In this document: positions 35,182 to 43,172 of the stretch, piece by piece
Position numbering within the stretch: position 1 is the stretch's first letter
How the letters are laid out: every line of letters starts with the position of its first letter
Made by a program: the position numbers and the translations under genes
Assembly (NCBI RefSeq): GCF_015220045.1
Contig: NZ_JADBGB010000001.1
Coordinates: forward strand, 1,331,001 to 1,395,000
Length of the DNA stretch: 64,000 nucleotides
Reading direction: 5' to 3'
Source of the DNA: Marivivens aquimaris
GTDB taxonomy: Bacteria > Pseudomonadota > Alphaproteobacteria > Rhodobacterales > Rhodobacteraceae
The notes under the pieces: generated by a model
Told to the model about the DNA's origin: nothing
Database searches by the model: none
The model's input: only the letters and a program-made list of their open reading frames with translations

Positions 35182-36316
35182 TCGCAAATCAGCAGCAGAA
35201 ATCGAACGCGAGATTGAACGCGAACGCGCGGGTCTGACCTCGTCCGTATCCGAGCTTCAGAGCCGCTTTTCGACCGACGAGATCGTGGCCCAAGTGGGCC
35301 GCCACCTGCAGACTCACGGCAGCGAGATGGGCAAGGCCTTTTCGAAGTCGGCCAAGCAAAACCCAATCGGCTTGACGCTCACGGCTGCCGGCCTTGCATG
35401 GATGATGTTCGGTCGCTCCTACGATAACGAGGAAAAAGGCCTGGCCGGCGACCCGCTGAGCCGACATATCCGCAAGGACAGTGCTGCGGACTCCGCTGCA
35501 AATACCGCAACCGGTCCGGATTGGGCTGCCCGCAAACCGGGCTACGGCACCACTTATCGCCCCAGCTATTATGACGATCTGCATGGTGATGATGGCGACG
35601 AGTCGGAAAGCTTCGAAGTACGCGTGGAACGTGCGCAGGCCCGCCTGAAGTCTGCTTTATCCGACGGGCGTCATAGCGCCGCTGCCACCGCAGGGGATGC
35701 CCGCACCAAGATTGGTGAGGCCGGACAGTCCGTACGCGACTCCGTTTCGGCGAAGTCGTCGCAGGCCCAGTCGGTCCTGCAGGACGGTTACGCCCGCATC
35801 GCCGCTGGCACAGAGCATATGTCGGAGAGCGCCCGTCGCCGTGTGATCGACGCACGTGAGCGCGCACTTATCGCCCGAGAACGCGGGGGCCAGAAAGTGA
35901 AGCAGACCGCCGCAAGCGCTGCCGACTTCTTTGGTGACCATCCTCTTGTCGCTGGCGCTCTTGCCGTCGCGGTCGGTGCCGCGCTTGGCGGAGCGGCTTC
36001 GCGCACCAAAGCAGAGGACGACTTCATGGGCGAATACAGCGATGCTTTGATGTCCGAAGCAGAAGCGATCTTCCGTGAAGAACGCGACAAGCTTTCTGCC
36101 GTGGCCAGTGCCGCACTCGACGAGGGCGAAAGCATCGCTCGCGAGGCGCGTGCGGAAGCCGATGAACGCACGCCCGGTGATAAGCCTGCCGAGCACGCCC
36201 TTGCCGATGCGGCAAAATCTGCTGGCAAGCGTATCGAGGATCGGGTTCGCGACGAAGCGGACGCGCAGAACCTCGGTCGACCGGACGTGACGTCCGAAAC
36301 GCCCAAGCAGGGCTGA
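35174..36316 (+). CDS. DUF3618 domain protein, long form
   Basis: 380 residues. The N-terminal 70 residues (AAEIEREIERERAGLTSSVS, ending in a hydrophobic GLTLTAAGLAWMMFG) are a DUF3618 module. The rest is charged, Ala/Ser-rich and helical, with a second glycine-zipper membrane segment DHPLVAGALAVAVGAALGGA (about 255 to 275) and a disordered tail. It may span or coat the inner membrane. The ATG at 35174 gives the family start and overlaps the holin-like gene. No catalytic motif was seen. Confidence 0.75.
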   Translation: MANRKSAAEIEREIERERAGLTSSVSELQSRFSTDEIVAQVGRHLQTHGSEMGKAFSKSAKQNPIGLTLTAAGLAWMMFGRSYDNEEKGLAGDPLSRHIRKDSAADSAANTATGPDWAARKPGYGTTYRPSYYDDLHGDDGDESESFEVRVERAQARLKSALSDGRHSAAATAGDARTKIGEAGQSVRDSVSAKSSQAQSVLQDGYARIAAGTEHMSESARRRVIDARERALIARERGGQKVKQTAASAADFFGDHPLVAGALAVAVGAALGGAASRTKAEDDFMGEYSDALMSEAEAIFREERDKLSAVASAALDEGESIAREARAEADERTPGDKPAEHALADAAKSAGKRIEDRVRDEADAQNLGRPDVTSETPKQG

Positions 36317-36331
36317 TCAACTAACCACGAA

Positions 36332-36363
36332 TTCGCGCCGGCGCCCCATGGCTCCGGCGCGAA
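36332..36363 (+). other. 10-bp stem-loop between the DUF3618 gene and yihY
   Basis: TTCGCGCCGG and CCGGCGCGAA pair perfectly around a 12-base loop. There is only a short ATTT after it, so it may act as an mRNA-stability or weak termination element within the operon. Confidence 0.6.
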
Positions 36364-36393
36364 ATTTAAGACATTCCAAGGAAATTTGCTGTC

Positions 36394-37344
36394 ATGTCAA
36401 ACGACGGATCCTACGCCGCCCGTCCACGCCAGATCGGCCTGACTGGCTGGAAAGCCATCATGTTACGCGTCAAGGACGAGTTGGCCGCAGACCGGATCAG
36501 CTTGGTTTCGGCAGGTGTCGCGTTTTATGCGCTGATGGCCATCTTTCCTGCAATCACGGCGCTCATGGCGCTCGCCGGGCTTTTCATCACTCCCGCCGAC
36601 GTCACCGCACAAATTCAAAAAGTGACCGCAGTGTTGCCGCAGCGTGCTGCCGAAATCCTGATAGAGCAGGCAAAATCTGTTGCTGGATCGCAGACCGGAG
36701 GCCTCGGACTTGCGGCCGCTCTGGGCATCCTGCTTTCGCTCTACTCTGCCTCGGCTGGCGTCGGTCATCTGATCGAAGGGCTCAACGTAGCTTACGGCGA
36801 AACAGAAAAGCGCGGCTTTATCCGCCTCAAGCTGACGACGCTGGCGCTGACCCTGCTCCTCATTGTCGGATTGCTGTCCGCAATCGGCGCGCTACTCGTT
36901 TTGCCCGGCATTCTTGCGATCGTAGAACTTGGTCCGGTGTTTGAAGCCATTGTGTCGTGGGCTCGTTGGGGCGTTCTGCTCTTCTCGGTCGTCGTAGGCA
37001 TTGCGCTCATCTACCGGTTTGGTCCGTCCCGCAAGTCTGCGGAATGGACATGGCTCGCCCCCGGAGCCATCGTTGCCTGCCTCCTCTGGCTTATGGGGTC
37101 GATCGCTTTCTCTCTCTACGCCGAGAACTTCGGTTCCTATCAGGAAACCTTCGGCTCCTTGGCAGGGGTGATCATCCTGTTGTTCTGGCTCTGGATATCC
37201 GCCTACGTGATATTGCTGGGAGCCGAGATTAATGCCGAGCTGGAAGCACAAACGACGCACGATACGACCATCGGCAAGGACATGCCGCGCGGCATGCGCG
37301 GGGCTGTGAAAGCCGATGAATTTAAAGGGAGTGACGCCCATTAA
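36394..37344 (+). CDS. YihY/virulence factor BrkB family membrane protein
   Basis: 316 residues with six hydrophobic helices. Family features: DRISLVSAGVAFYALMAIFP, LLSLYSASAGVGHLIEGLNV, GFIRLKLTTLALTLLLIVG, and FGSLAGVIILLFWLWISAYV followed by LLGAEINAELE. YihY/BrkB proteins are inner-membrane proteins once misnamed RNase BN; function is not settled. AAGGAAATT lies before the ATG. It follows the DUF3618 gene after 77 bases and is the last intact gene of the suspected island. Confidence 0.9.
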   Translation: MSNDGSYAARPRQIGLTGWKAIMLRVKDELAADRISLVSAGVAFYALMAIFPAITALMALAGLFITPADVTAQIQKVTAVLPQRAAEILIEQAKSVAGSQTGGLGLAAALGILLSLYSASAGVGHLIEGLNVAYGETEKRGFIRLKLTTLALTLLLIVGLLSAIGALLVLPGILAIVELGPVFEAIVSWARWGVLLFSVVVGIALIYRFGPSRKSAEWTWLAPGAIVACLLWLMGSIAFSLYAENFGSYQETFGSLAGVIILLFWLWISAYVILLGAEINAELEAQTTHDTTIGKDMPRGMRGAVKADEFKGSDAH

Positions 37345-37616
37345 ACTGGGTAGTTATGTGTCGAGGTACGGGAAGGCCTTTAGAGCTCGTCCCCTGCCCT
37401 AGCTGACAGATCACCCTCTGCGAGAACGCTGAGCTATATCCCCAACAATCTGAATTTCGAGAGCAAGACGGGTACCAAAATAATCCTAAACCCAACTTTC
37501 CGGTCACCTAGCATTCCGCCAGCCGGCTATAGATGTGGGGTGTGGAGACAACATTAGCCACTCGCGGCGCGGTGCTGCCCTTTGCCAAGCCGGCCAGCGC
37601 TGCGGTGCAGCTTCAC
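37345..37616. other. non-coding junction region between yihY and the broken monooxygenase gene
   Basis: 272 bases with no supported gene. The right end carries copy B of the 18-bp repeat (37599 to 37616), after which recognisable monooxygenase coding sequence begins within about 4 bases. Confidence 0.6.
37599..37616 (+). repeat. 18-bp direct repeat, copy B
   Basis: Identical to 33966 to 33983. It stands exactly where the N-terminal FAD-binding sequence of the following monooxygenase gene is lost, marking a recombination junction. Confidence 0.75.
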
Positions 37617-39184
37617 AGGAGCTACCGTTTGCGCTTGCAATCGAGCTGGGTCAGCGCGGCATCAAATGCATGATCGTCGAACGAGACGACCGCCGGGGAT
37701 GGGCTCCGCGGGCCAAGACCACCCATTGCAGAACCCGCGAACACATGCGCCGTTGGGGGATTGCGGACAAGCTCGCTGCGGCCTCGCCGTTTGGCGTGGA
37801 TTACCCGTCGCACGTGCTGTTCGTCACGCGCCTCGGCGGGCATCTGCTGAAACGGTTTGAATATGCTCTCGATTGCAGCCCCGTGCGGAACGAAGGCTAC
37901 TCCGAGCACGGCCAGTGGGTGCCGCAATACAAGCTTGAAGAGGTGCTGCTGGACGAGGTCCGCAGCCTCGCCAGCGTCACCATCCGCAATGGCTGCACCT
38001 TCGACGGCTTCACTCAGGATGAGGGTGGCGTGCACGTCACGATCTCCCACGCGGACGGGACCGAGACTGTGGATGCCGCCTATCTTGTCGGTGCCGACGG
38101 CGCGCGCAGTGCCGTGCGGGATGCCATCGGGGCGGAAATGGTGGGCACCTACGGGCTGTCCCGCAATTACAACGTGATTTTCCGCGCGCCCGAACTGGCC
38201 AAGCGCCACCGGCACGGGCCGGGTGTGATGTACTGGCAGATCAACGACGACATGCCCAGCCTGATCGGCCCGATGGATCAGGGCGATCTATGGTTCTTCA
38301 TGCCGACCGGCGTTGGCGCGGACATGAACCTGTCGCCCGAAGACGCAGCCGACACGATCCGCCGCGCGACCGGCATCGACACCGAGATCGAAGTGCTGAG
38401 TTCCGACGAATGGGTCGCCAGCCGCTTCCTCGCCAACCGCTACTCGCAAGGCCGCGCGTTTCTGGTCGGCGACGCCTGCCACCTGCACCCGCCCTTCGGC
38501 GGTTTCGGGATGAACCTCGGCGTCAGCGACTCCGTCGATCTGGGGTGGAAGATCGCAGCGACGCTACAGGGCTGGGGCGGCGCGTCCTTGCTGGACAGCT
38601 ACGAGACCGAACGCCGACAGGCCCACGAGATCGTTCTGGACGCCGCCGAGGCGAACCACACCGTGCTCGCCAACCAGCTGGCCCGTCCCAACATCGAGGA
38701 CAACACCGCCGAAGGTGCCGCTGCCCGCGCGGACCTGTCCAAACTGATCGAGCAGACCAAACGCGCCGAGTTCAACGCCCGCGGCGTCGTACTCGGCTAC
38801 TGCTACCGCAATTCGCCTGTCATCGTGGACGACGGTACGCAGGACCAGTGGCAACGCTCGGTCGACTACGTGCCGCTGGCCATCCCCGGCTCCATCGCGC
38901 CGCACCGCTGGCTGGAGGATGGATCGTCGCTCTACGACCACTTCGGCGAAGGGCTGACGCTGCTGGTGATGGCGAACGGCTGCGATGCCGCAGAAGAAGC
39001 CGCCGTGCGCGAGGCCGAAGAACGCGGCGTCCCGCTCAAGGTGCTCCCCCTGCAAGACGCCCACTTGGAGCCGCTCTACGAGGCCCCCCTTGCCCTCATC
39101 CGCCCCGACCAACACGTCGCATGGCGCGGCAAGAACTGGCCGGATGGCCTGATTGCTCAGGCGGTGGGACTGGCGGAGGCCTAG
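37617..39184 (+). pseudogene. FAD-dependent aromatic monooxygenase, N-terminus missing
   Basis: From about 37620 the frame reads ALAIELGQRGIKCMIVERDD, then HCRTREHMRRWGIADKL, a GADGARSAVRDAIG (DG motif), and VGDACHLHPPFGGFGMNLGV (GD motif), followed by a C-terminal thioredoxin-like part. This is a PheA/MhpA-type hydroxylase. The expected opening strand and GxGxxG loop are absent: upstream of ALAIEL the frame contains only repeat-derived sequence, although it stays open back to 37535. Without that loop the protein should not hold FAD. About 20 to 25 residues are lost. The remainder has no stop codon, so the truncation is probably recent. Confidence 0.8.
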
Positions 39185-39255
39185 GTCTGTGTATCGCCAA
39201 TCGCGGGCGGATCGCTTAGACTGCGCGGCGATATGAGGAAAACGACCAACGCAGA

Positions 39256-39597
39256 ATGCAACTGAATCGCGCCCCGTTCCTCGGCGGCTTTGATGTGCTC
39301 GAAAGCCGCGTAGACCGGTTCGAGTACACGCCCCATCGCCACTCCGAAGTGGTGATCGCGGCCTATGAGGGTGGATTCAAGCGGGCGCGGTGCGACCGGC
39401 ACGCCTTTGATGTCCAGCGCGGCGATCTGTTGGTCGTGGGGCCCGAGACTCTGCACAGCGGTGCGACAGGAGATGGACCGGGATGGCGCTATGTCTCGGT
39501 CTATCTGAGTGTGGATCAAATCGCAGCAGCGACCGGACTGGAGCGCGCAAAGTTCGAAGACCGCCTTGCCGGACACCGCGTTTCCCGCCGCGCTTAA
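39256..39597 (+). pseudogene. AraC-family regulator fragment (sensor domain only)
   Basis: 113 residues that match the N-terminal cupin of AraC-type regulators: FEYTPHRHSEVVIAAYEGG, QRGDLLVVGPETLHSG and WRYVSVYLSVDQIAAATGLE. The frame stops right after RLAGHRVSRRA, before any helix-turn-helix. Sequence immediately after it belongs to an unrelated racemase, so the HTH part was deleted. A ribosome binding site is not obvious. Confidence 0.7.
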
Positions 39598-39600
39598 ACG

Positions 39601-39846
39601 GTGTGCGACCTGCGCCTTGCCATCACGGACGAGCTGGCCTTGGGCGAGTTTCTGACCCGTTTGTGTGCAGCGCCGGAGCACCGCAGTGTGCCGCAGCGCC
39701 AGCTCTCCCGAGGCGCCGAGGGGCTGATCCTCTGCTGCACCGAGATATTCCTGCTGATCGACCCACCGGACATGCCTGATTTCCCCATGTTCAACACCGC
39801 AAAGCTGCATTGCGAAGCCGCCATCGACTTGGCGTTGGCGGACTGA
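39601..39846 (+). pseudogene. aspartate/glutamate racemase family fragment (C-terminal part)
   Basis: About 81 residues ending GAEGLILCCTEIFLLIDPPD and FPMFNTAKLHCEAAIDLAL, the C-terminal end of the YgeA-type Asp/Glu racemase family with the second catalytic cysteine in CCTEI. Complete proteins are about 230 residues; the N-terminal two thirds with the first catalytic cysteine are missing. The junction with the AraC fragment is within a few bases, so one deletion could have joined the two remnants. Confidence 0.7.
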
Positions 39847-39929
39847 GCGACCTTTTCGTCAGGCGAACTATGTGGCCCGCCGCAGCGCCAACAGCCAATG
39901 CTTTGGACGCTTGTGATGCTTTGTTTTTG

Positions 39930-39955
39930 AGGTTCGGATCTTGGCGGTCCTACCA
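39930..39955 (+). repeat. degraded copy of the tRNA 3' end (attR-like)
   Basis: These 26 bases match 33795 to 33820, the T arm to CCA of the CAT-anticodon tRNA, at 22 positions; the last seven (CCTACCA) are identical and three of the four differences are transitions. Weaker similarity extends upstream through the anticodon arm (about 39908 to 39929). Such a partial tRNA copy is the usual right end of an element integrated in a tRNA gene. Confidence 0.6.
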
Positions 39956-40133
39956 TTTTCCCCTGCTCTTGTGTGACCCCGACGAACGCCTTAGCCCCGC
40001 GTCAACTAACGCGTCTCCTTGAAATGCCGCAGCGTGGTCCACAGGTGGGAACATGCGGCGCTCGGGCCGCGCGGGAATTGTCCTCGCGCATCGGTTTGGG
40101 ACTTCCGCCGCCTCCACTCGAAAAGGCATTTCC

Positions 40134-41126
40134 ATGCAGAAATTCTCGCTCCTCGATCTCGCACCCGTTCCCGAAGGCTCCTCCGTCGCTCAGGCGCTCG
40201 CCAACTCTGCCGACCTTGCGGTTACTGCGGAAAAGGCAGGCTATCACCGTTTCTGGGTGGCCGAGCACCACAACATGATCGGTATCGCCAGCTCCGCGAC
40301 GGCGGTTCTGATCGGGCGTCTGGCGTCTGTGACGAACACTATGCGGATCGGCTCGGGCGGGATCATGCTGCCGAACCACTCGCCGCTGATGGTCGCGGAG
40401 CAATTCGGCACGCTGGCAGAGATGTATGGCGACCGCATCGATCTCGGCCTTGGCCGCGCTCCTGGTACCGATCAGGGCACCGCGCGGGCGCTGCGCCGCA
40501 ATATGTCGCCCGAAGACACCTTCCCGCAGGATGTGCAGGAATTGATGGCCTACCTAGGGGACATGCCTGACGGCTCCCCCGTTCGCGCCATTCCGGGAAT
40601 GGGCACCAAGGTACCGGTCTATATTCTGGGATCGAGCCTCTATGGCGCGCAGCTCGCGGCATATTACGGCCTGCCCTACGCGTTCGCGTCGCACTTCGCG
40701 CCCGACATGCTGGGCGAAGCGCTGGAGGTCTACCGCCACCACTTCCAACCGTCAGAGCATCTGGACAAACCCTACGCCATCGTCGCCGCAAGCGTCTGCG
40801 CTGCCGATACCAACGCCGAGGCGGAGTATCTGCGGTCGTCGCAAATTCAGGCGTTTAGCGGGATTATCACCGGCAAGCGTGGCAAGCTGCCCCGTCCGGT
40901 GGAAAACATCGCAGAGGTCACGCCGCCGCACGTTATGGCGCAGGTGAACCGTATGCTGGCCGTGTCCGCCAACGGCGGACCAGAGACGGTCAAAGCGCAG
41001 CTTTCGCAGATCGTTTCGACCTACCAGCCCGACGAATTGATCGTCACCGGCATGATCCACGACCACGCCGCGCGGGTGCGGTCGTTCGAGATCACGGCAG
41101 AGGTGCTAAAGGAACTAGTGGGTTAA
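40134..41126 (+). CDS. LLM-class flavin-dependent oxidoreductase
   Basis: 330 residues. Bacterial luciferase-like TIM barrel using FMNH2 or F420: [60 protein letters not shown] and [20 protein letters not shown] match the MsnO8/YhbW type. No partner reductase is adjacent and the substrate is unknown. The ATG at 40134 begins the family N-terminus. It is the first intact gene after the suspected island. Its 3' end overlaps that of the convergent DUF982 gene by four bases. Confidence 0.92.
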   Translation: MQKFSLLDLAPVPEGSSVAQALANSADLAVTAEKAGYHRFWVAEHHNMIGIASSATAVLIGRLASVTNTMRIGSGGIMLPNHSPLMVAEQFGTLAEMYGDRIDLGLGRAPGTDQGTARALRRNMSPEDTFPQDVQELMAYLGDMPDGSPVRAIPGMGTKVPVYILGSSLYGAQLAAYYGLPYAFASHFAPDMLGEALEVYRHHFQPSEHLDKPYAIVAASVCAADTNAEAEYLRSSQIQAFSGIITGKRGKLPRPVENIAEVTPPHVMAQVNRMLAVSANGGPETVKAQLSQIVSTYQPDELIVTGMIHDHAARVRSFEITAEVLKELVG

Positions 41127-41374
41127 GCCGCAGCCTGCGGCTGATACCCTGCCGAGCGCGCGGCGTTGATGAAAGCGTTGCGCGCATCGGCAACAGGACG
41201 GATGCAGTCCATCGCGTCCTCGACGTTACGCAGCGCATCCACGCGCGCACCGTCGGCGACGGGCCACTTGCGTTTCAGCCAGTAACGGACCTTTTCGATC
41301 GTGCAGAAACGCTCGGTTTCGCCGGCATCATTCAGGACAAGGTGGACGGGTTGGCCCCAGTTAATCTCGATCAT
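41123..41374 (-). CDS. DUF982 domain protein
   Basis: 83 residues, beginning [20 protein letters not shown] and continuing [16 protein letters not shown] and [19 protein letters not shown]. This matches DUF982, a small family frequent in Rhodobacteraceae and rhizobia with no known function. The ATG at 41374 is chosen; an in-frame upstream codon adds a basic stretch unlike the family. Confidence 0.8.
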   Translation of the reverse strand: MIEINWGQPVHLVLNDAGETERFCTIEKVRYWLKRKWPVADGARVDALRNVEDAMDCIRPVADARNAFINAARSAGYQPQAAA

Positions 41375-41726
41375 TTTATTTCCATTCGTTCTGTCCAAGC
41401 GCGCCAATATACCCCGACGGCCCATTAGACCGTGGTCGCTCGCTCAAAGACATTGAGGGTGTAATTCGTGGCAAATGGCATTCGTGCCAATTTGCAAAGC
41501 AGACAACATTTTCGTTTTCCGCTGCTTTTTATATTTAGCGCGGAAATCCGAATTTCAATATTGTCGAATATTTTTTATTTAGGGGTGCCGCGGCGGACAG
41601 ATGCCCGCCGTGGCCCCTTCGGTCCGGCATCAGCGGAACCTCGACCGATCCAACCGAGATCGATGAAGCTCAACGCGCCAGTCCGAAATTCTTTGCCGCA
41701 ACCAGATGTGCGGGTCAGGCGGAAGA
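41375..41726. other. AT-rich intergenic region, no gene
   Basis: 352 bases without a supported gene. It is more AT-rich than the surroundings (about 41510 to 41580). A stem-loop GCAAATGGCA-TTCG-TGCCAATTTGC (41471 to 41495), with one bulged base and a UUCG-type loop, lies about 100 bases upstream of the DUF982 start. Confidence 0.5.
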
Positions 41727-41954
41727 CTAACCTTTATCCCGATTTTCGCGCGCCTCTTTCAAACGACGGCGCTCTTCAGCCCGAGCAACCTGCTCGTCAT
41801 CAAGCACCTGTTTGACGATGGCGGTCGTCTTATCAAGCTGGGTCTGGCGGCTGGCTGATGCCTTCAGATCGGGAAAGGTTGGCGAAGGAACTTCGCCGTT
41901 ATTTCCGTTCTGAGCCGGTACACCGGCCAGCAGGTCTTCCAGTTTCGAACTCAA
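41727..41954 (-). CDS. small charged protein coupled to cspA
   Basis: 75 residues. The only sensible start is TTG at 41954, which overlaps the cspA stop (TTGA), so translation depends on ribosomes finishing cspA. The N-terminal half is SSKLEDLLAGVPAQNGN; the C-terminal half is a charged helix QVLDDEQVARAEERRRLKEA. I do not recognise a family. Roseobacter cold-shock genes often have such a short downstream partner. Coding status rests on the coupling and amino-acid pattern. Confidence 0.6.
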   Translation of the reverse strand: MSSKLEDLLAGVPAQNGNNGEVPSPTFPDLKASASRQTQLDKTTAIVKQVLDDEQVARAEERRRLKEARENRDKG

Positions 41955-42157
41955 GCGAGCTCGATGTCCGAAGCGGACTCGCGACCGTCACGGCCGGTCT
42001 GGATTTCGAAGTTCAGCTTCTGGCCTTCTTCGATGCGGCTGATGCCAGCGCGCTCGACTGCCGAAATGTGCAGGAAGATGTCCTTGCTGCCCTGGTCGGG
42101 TTGAATGAAGCCAAAACCTTTGGTTGCGTTGAACCATTTCACGGTGCCGGTGGCCAT
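41951..42157 (-). CDS. cold-shock protein, CspA family
   Basis: 68 residues, one cold-shock domain. GTVKWFNATKGFGFIQPD holds RNP1 and DIFLHISAVERAG holds RNP2. These proteins bind single-stranded RNA and DNA and relax mRNA structure. The 5' region upstream of the ATG is long and AT-rich, as is usual for cold-inducible csp genes with regulatory leaders. Coupled to the small gene downstream. Confidence 0.95.
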   Translation of the reverse strand: MATGTVKWFNATKGFGFIQPDQGSKDIFLHISAVERAGISRIEEGQKLNFEIQTGRDGRESASDIELA

Positions 42158-42461
42158 ATCCGTGTCTCCTATTAAAATAGCTGCCCGCGTGATTGCGCAG
42201 CTTCGGCGAAAGTCGATCCAAGTCGATCAACTAAAACCGAAAAATCCGGAGTAGTATTTCGAAGAGAAGTAACGTAAGCACGGTCCGTCTGACATGGTTT
42301 CGATTATATAGCAAGCGATATTTCGGAATTTGCGTACTATTTCCCGAAATTTATTTTTCCATTTTTTCGATATTTTTTCGAAAAAACCTCTGCAAAATTC
42401 CCTGACGGCTTCTTCCTTGCCATCGGCGCGTCAGGCTCCATCTCTTCGGGCAACCCCAGAG
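42158..42461. other. divergent AT-rich promoter region between cspA and the PAP2 gene
   Basis: 304 bases with no gene. It should hold the cspA leader and both promoters. A perfect 14-bp palindrome TTTTTTCGAAAAAA (42373 to 42386) follows a near copy TTTTTTCGA (42363 to about 42371). Confidence 0.5.
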
Positions 42462-43172
42462 ATGATTGTTATGATTGATTTCCTTCGCAGCCTACCCCGC
42501 CAGATCACCCGTTTCGAACCCGTCACCCTGATCGCCACCTTCTTGGCGGCGGGCGGGTTCCTTCTGTTCGGCAAGCTCGCCGACGAGATGGTCGAGGGCG
42601 ATCTGGGCGACATGGACGAATACATCTTCATGCTGCTGCGCGAGCAGAACGATCCGTCGAATCCCATCGGCGGGCCGCAGATCGAGGTTGCGATGCGCGA
42701 CTTGACGGCGCTTGGGGGAGTCACCGTCCTGACGATCATAACCGTCGCTGTGTTCTCGTGGCTGTTGATGTCGCGCAACCGCGCCTCGGCGTTTCTGCTG
42801 CTGGCGTCGGTGATCGGCGGTCAGGTCCTGTCGACGATCTTCAAGATGGGCTTTTCGCGCCCCCGCCCCGATCTGGTGCCCCACGCCGTCGAGGTCGCGA
42901 CCGCGTCGTTCCCCTCTGGCCATTCGTTGATGAGCAGCGTGACCTACCTGACCCTCGCCGTCATGCTGGCCAGCGTGACCCAGATGCGGCGGCTCAAAGT
43001 GTTCTATTTCGTCCTTGCGAGTGTCCTGATCCTGCTCGTCGGCCTCAGCCGTCTGTATCTCGGCGTGCACTGGCCTTCGGACATTCTGGCAGGCTGGACG
43101 CTGGGTGCGGCTTGGGCGATGTGCGTGTGGCTGGCGTCGAAATACATCCGCTACCGCTTTAACGCGCGATAA
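42462..43172 (+). CDS. PAP2-family membrane phosphatase
   Basis: 236 residues with about six hydrophobic helices. The three-part acid phosphatase signature is complete: KMGFSRPRP (KxxxxxxRP), SFPSGHS, and SRLYLGVHWPSD. Family members dephosphorylate lipid phosphates such as phosphatidate or undecaprenyl diphosphate at the membrane. Two starts are possible (42462 and 42471, both ATG). The 3' end overlaps the convergent histidine kinase gene by 14 bases. Confidence 0.92.
   Translation: MIVMIDFLRSLPRQITRFEPVTLIATFLAAGGFLLFGKLADEMVEGDLGDMDEYIFMLLREQNDPSNPIGGPQIEVAMRDLTALGGVTVLTIITVAVFSWLLMSRNRASAFLLLASVIGGQVLSTIFKMGFSRPRPDLVPHAVEVATASFPSGHSLMSSVTYLTLAVMLASVTQMRRLKVFYFVLASVLILLVGLSRLYLGVHWPSDILAGWTLGAAWAMCVWLASKYIRYRFNAR

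Noticed and set aside
42373..42386. Palindrome TTTTTTCGAAAAAA as a regulator site
   Set aside because: Low-complexity AT sequence in a promoter region; could be chance or a weak terminator.
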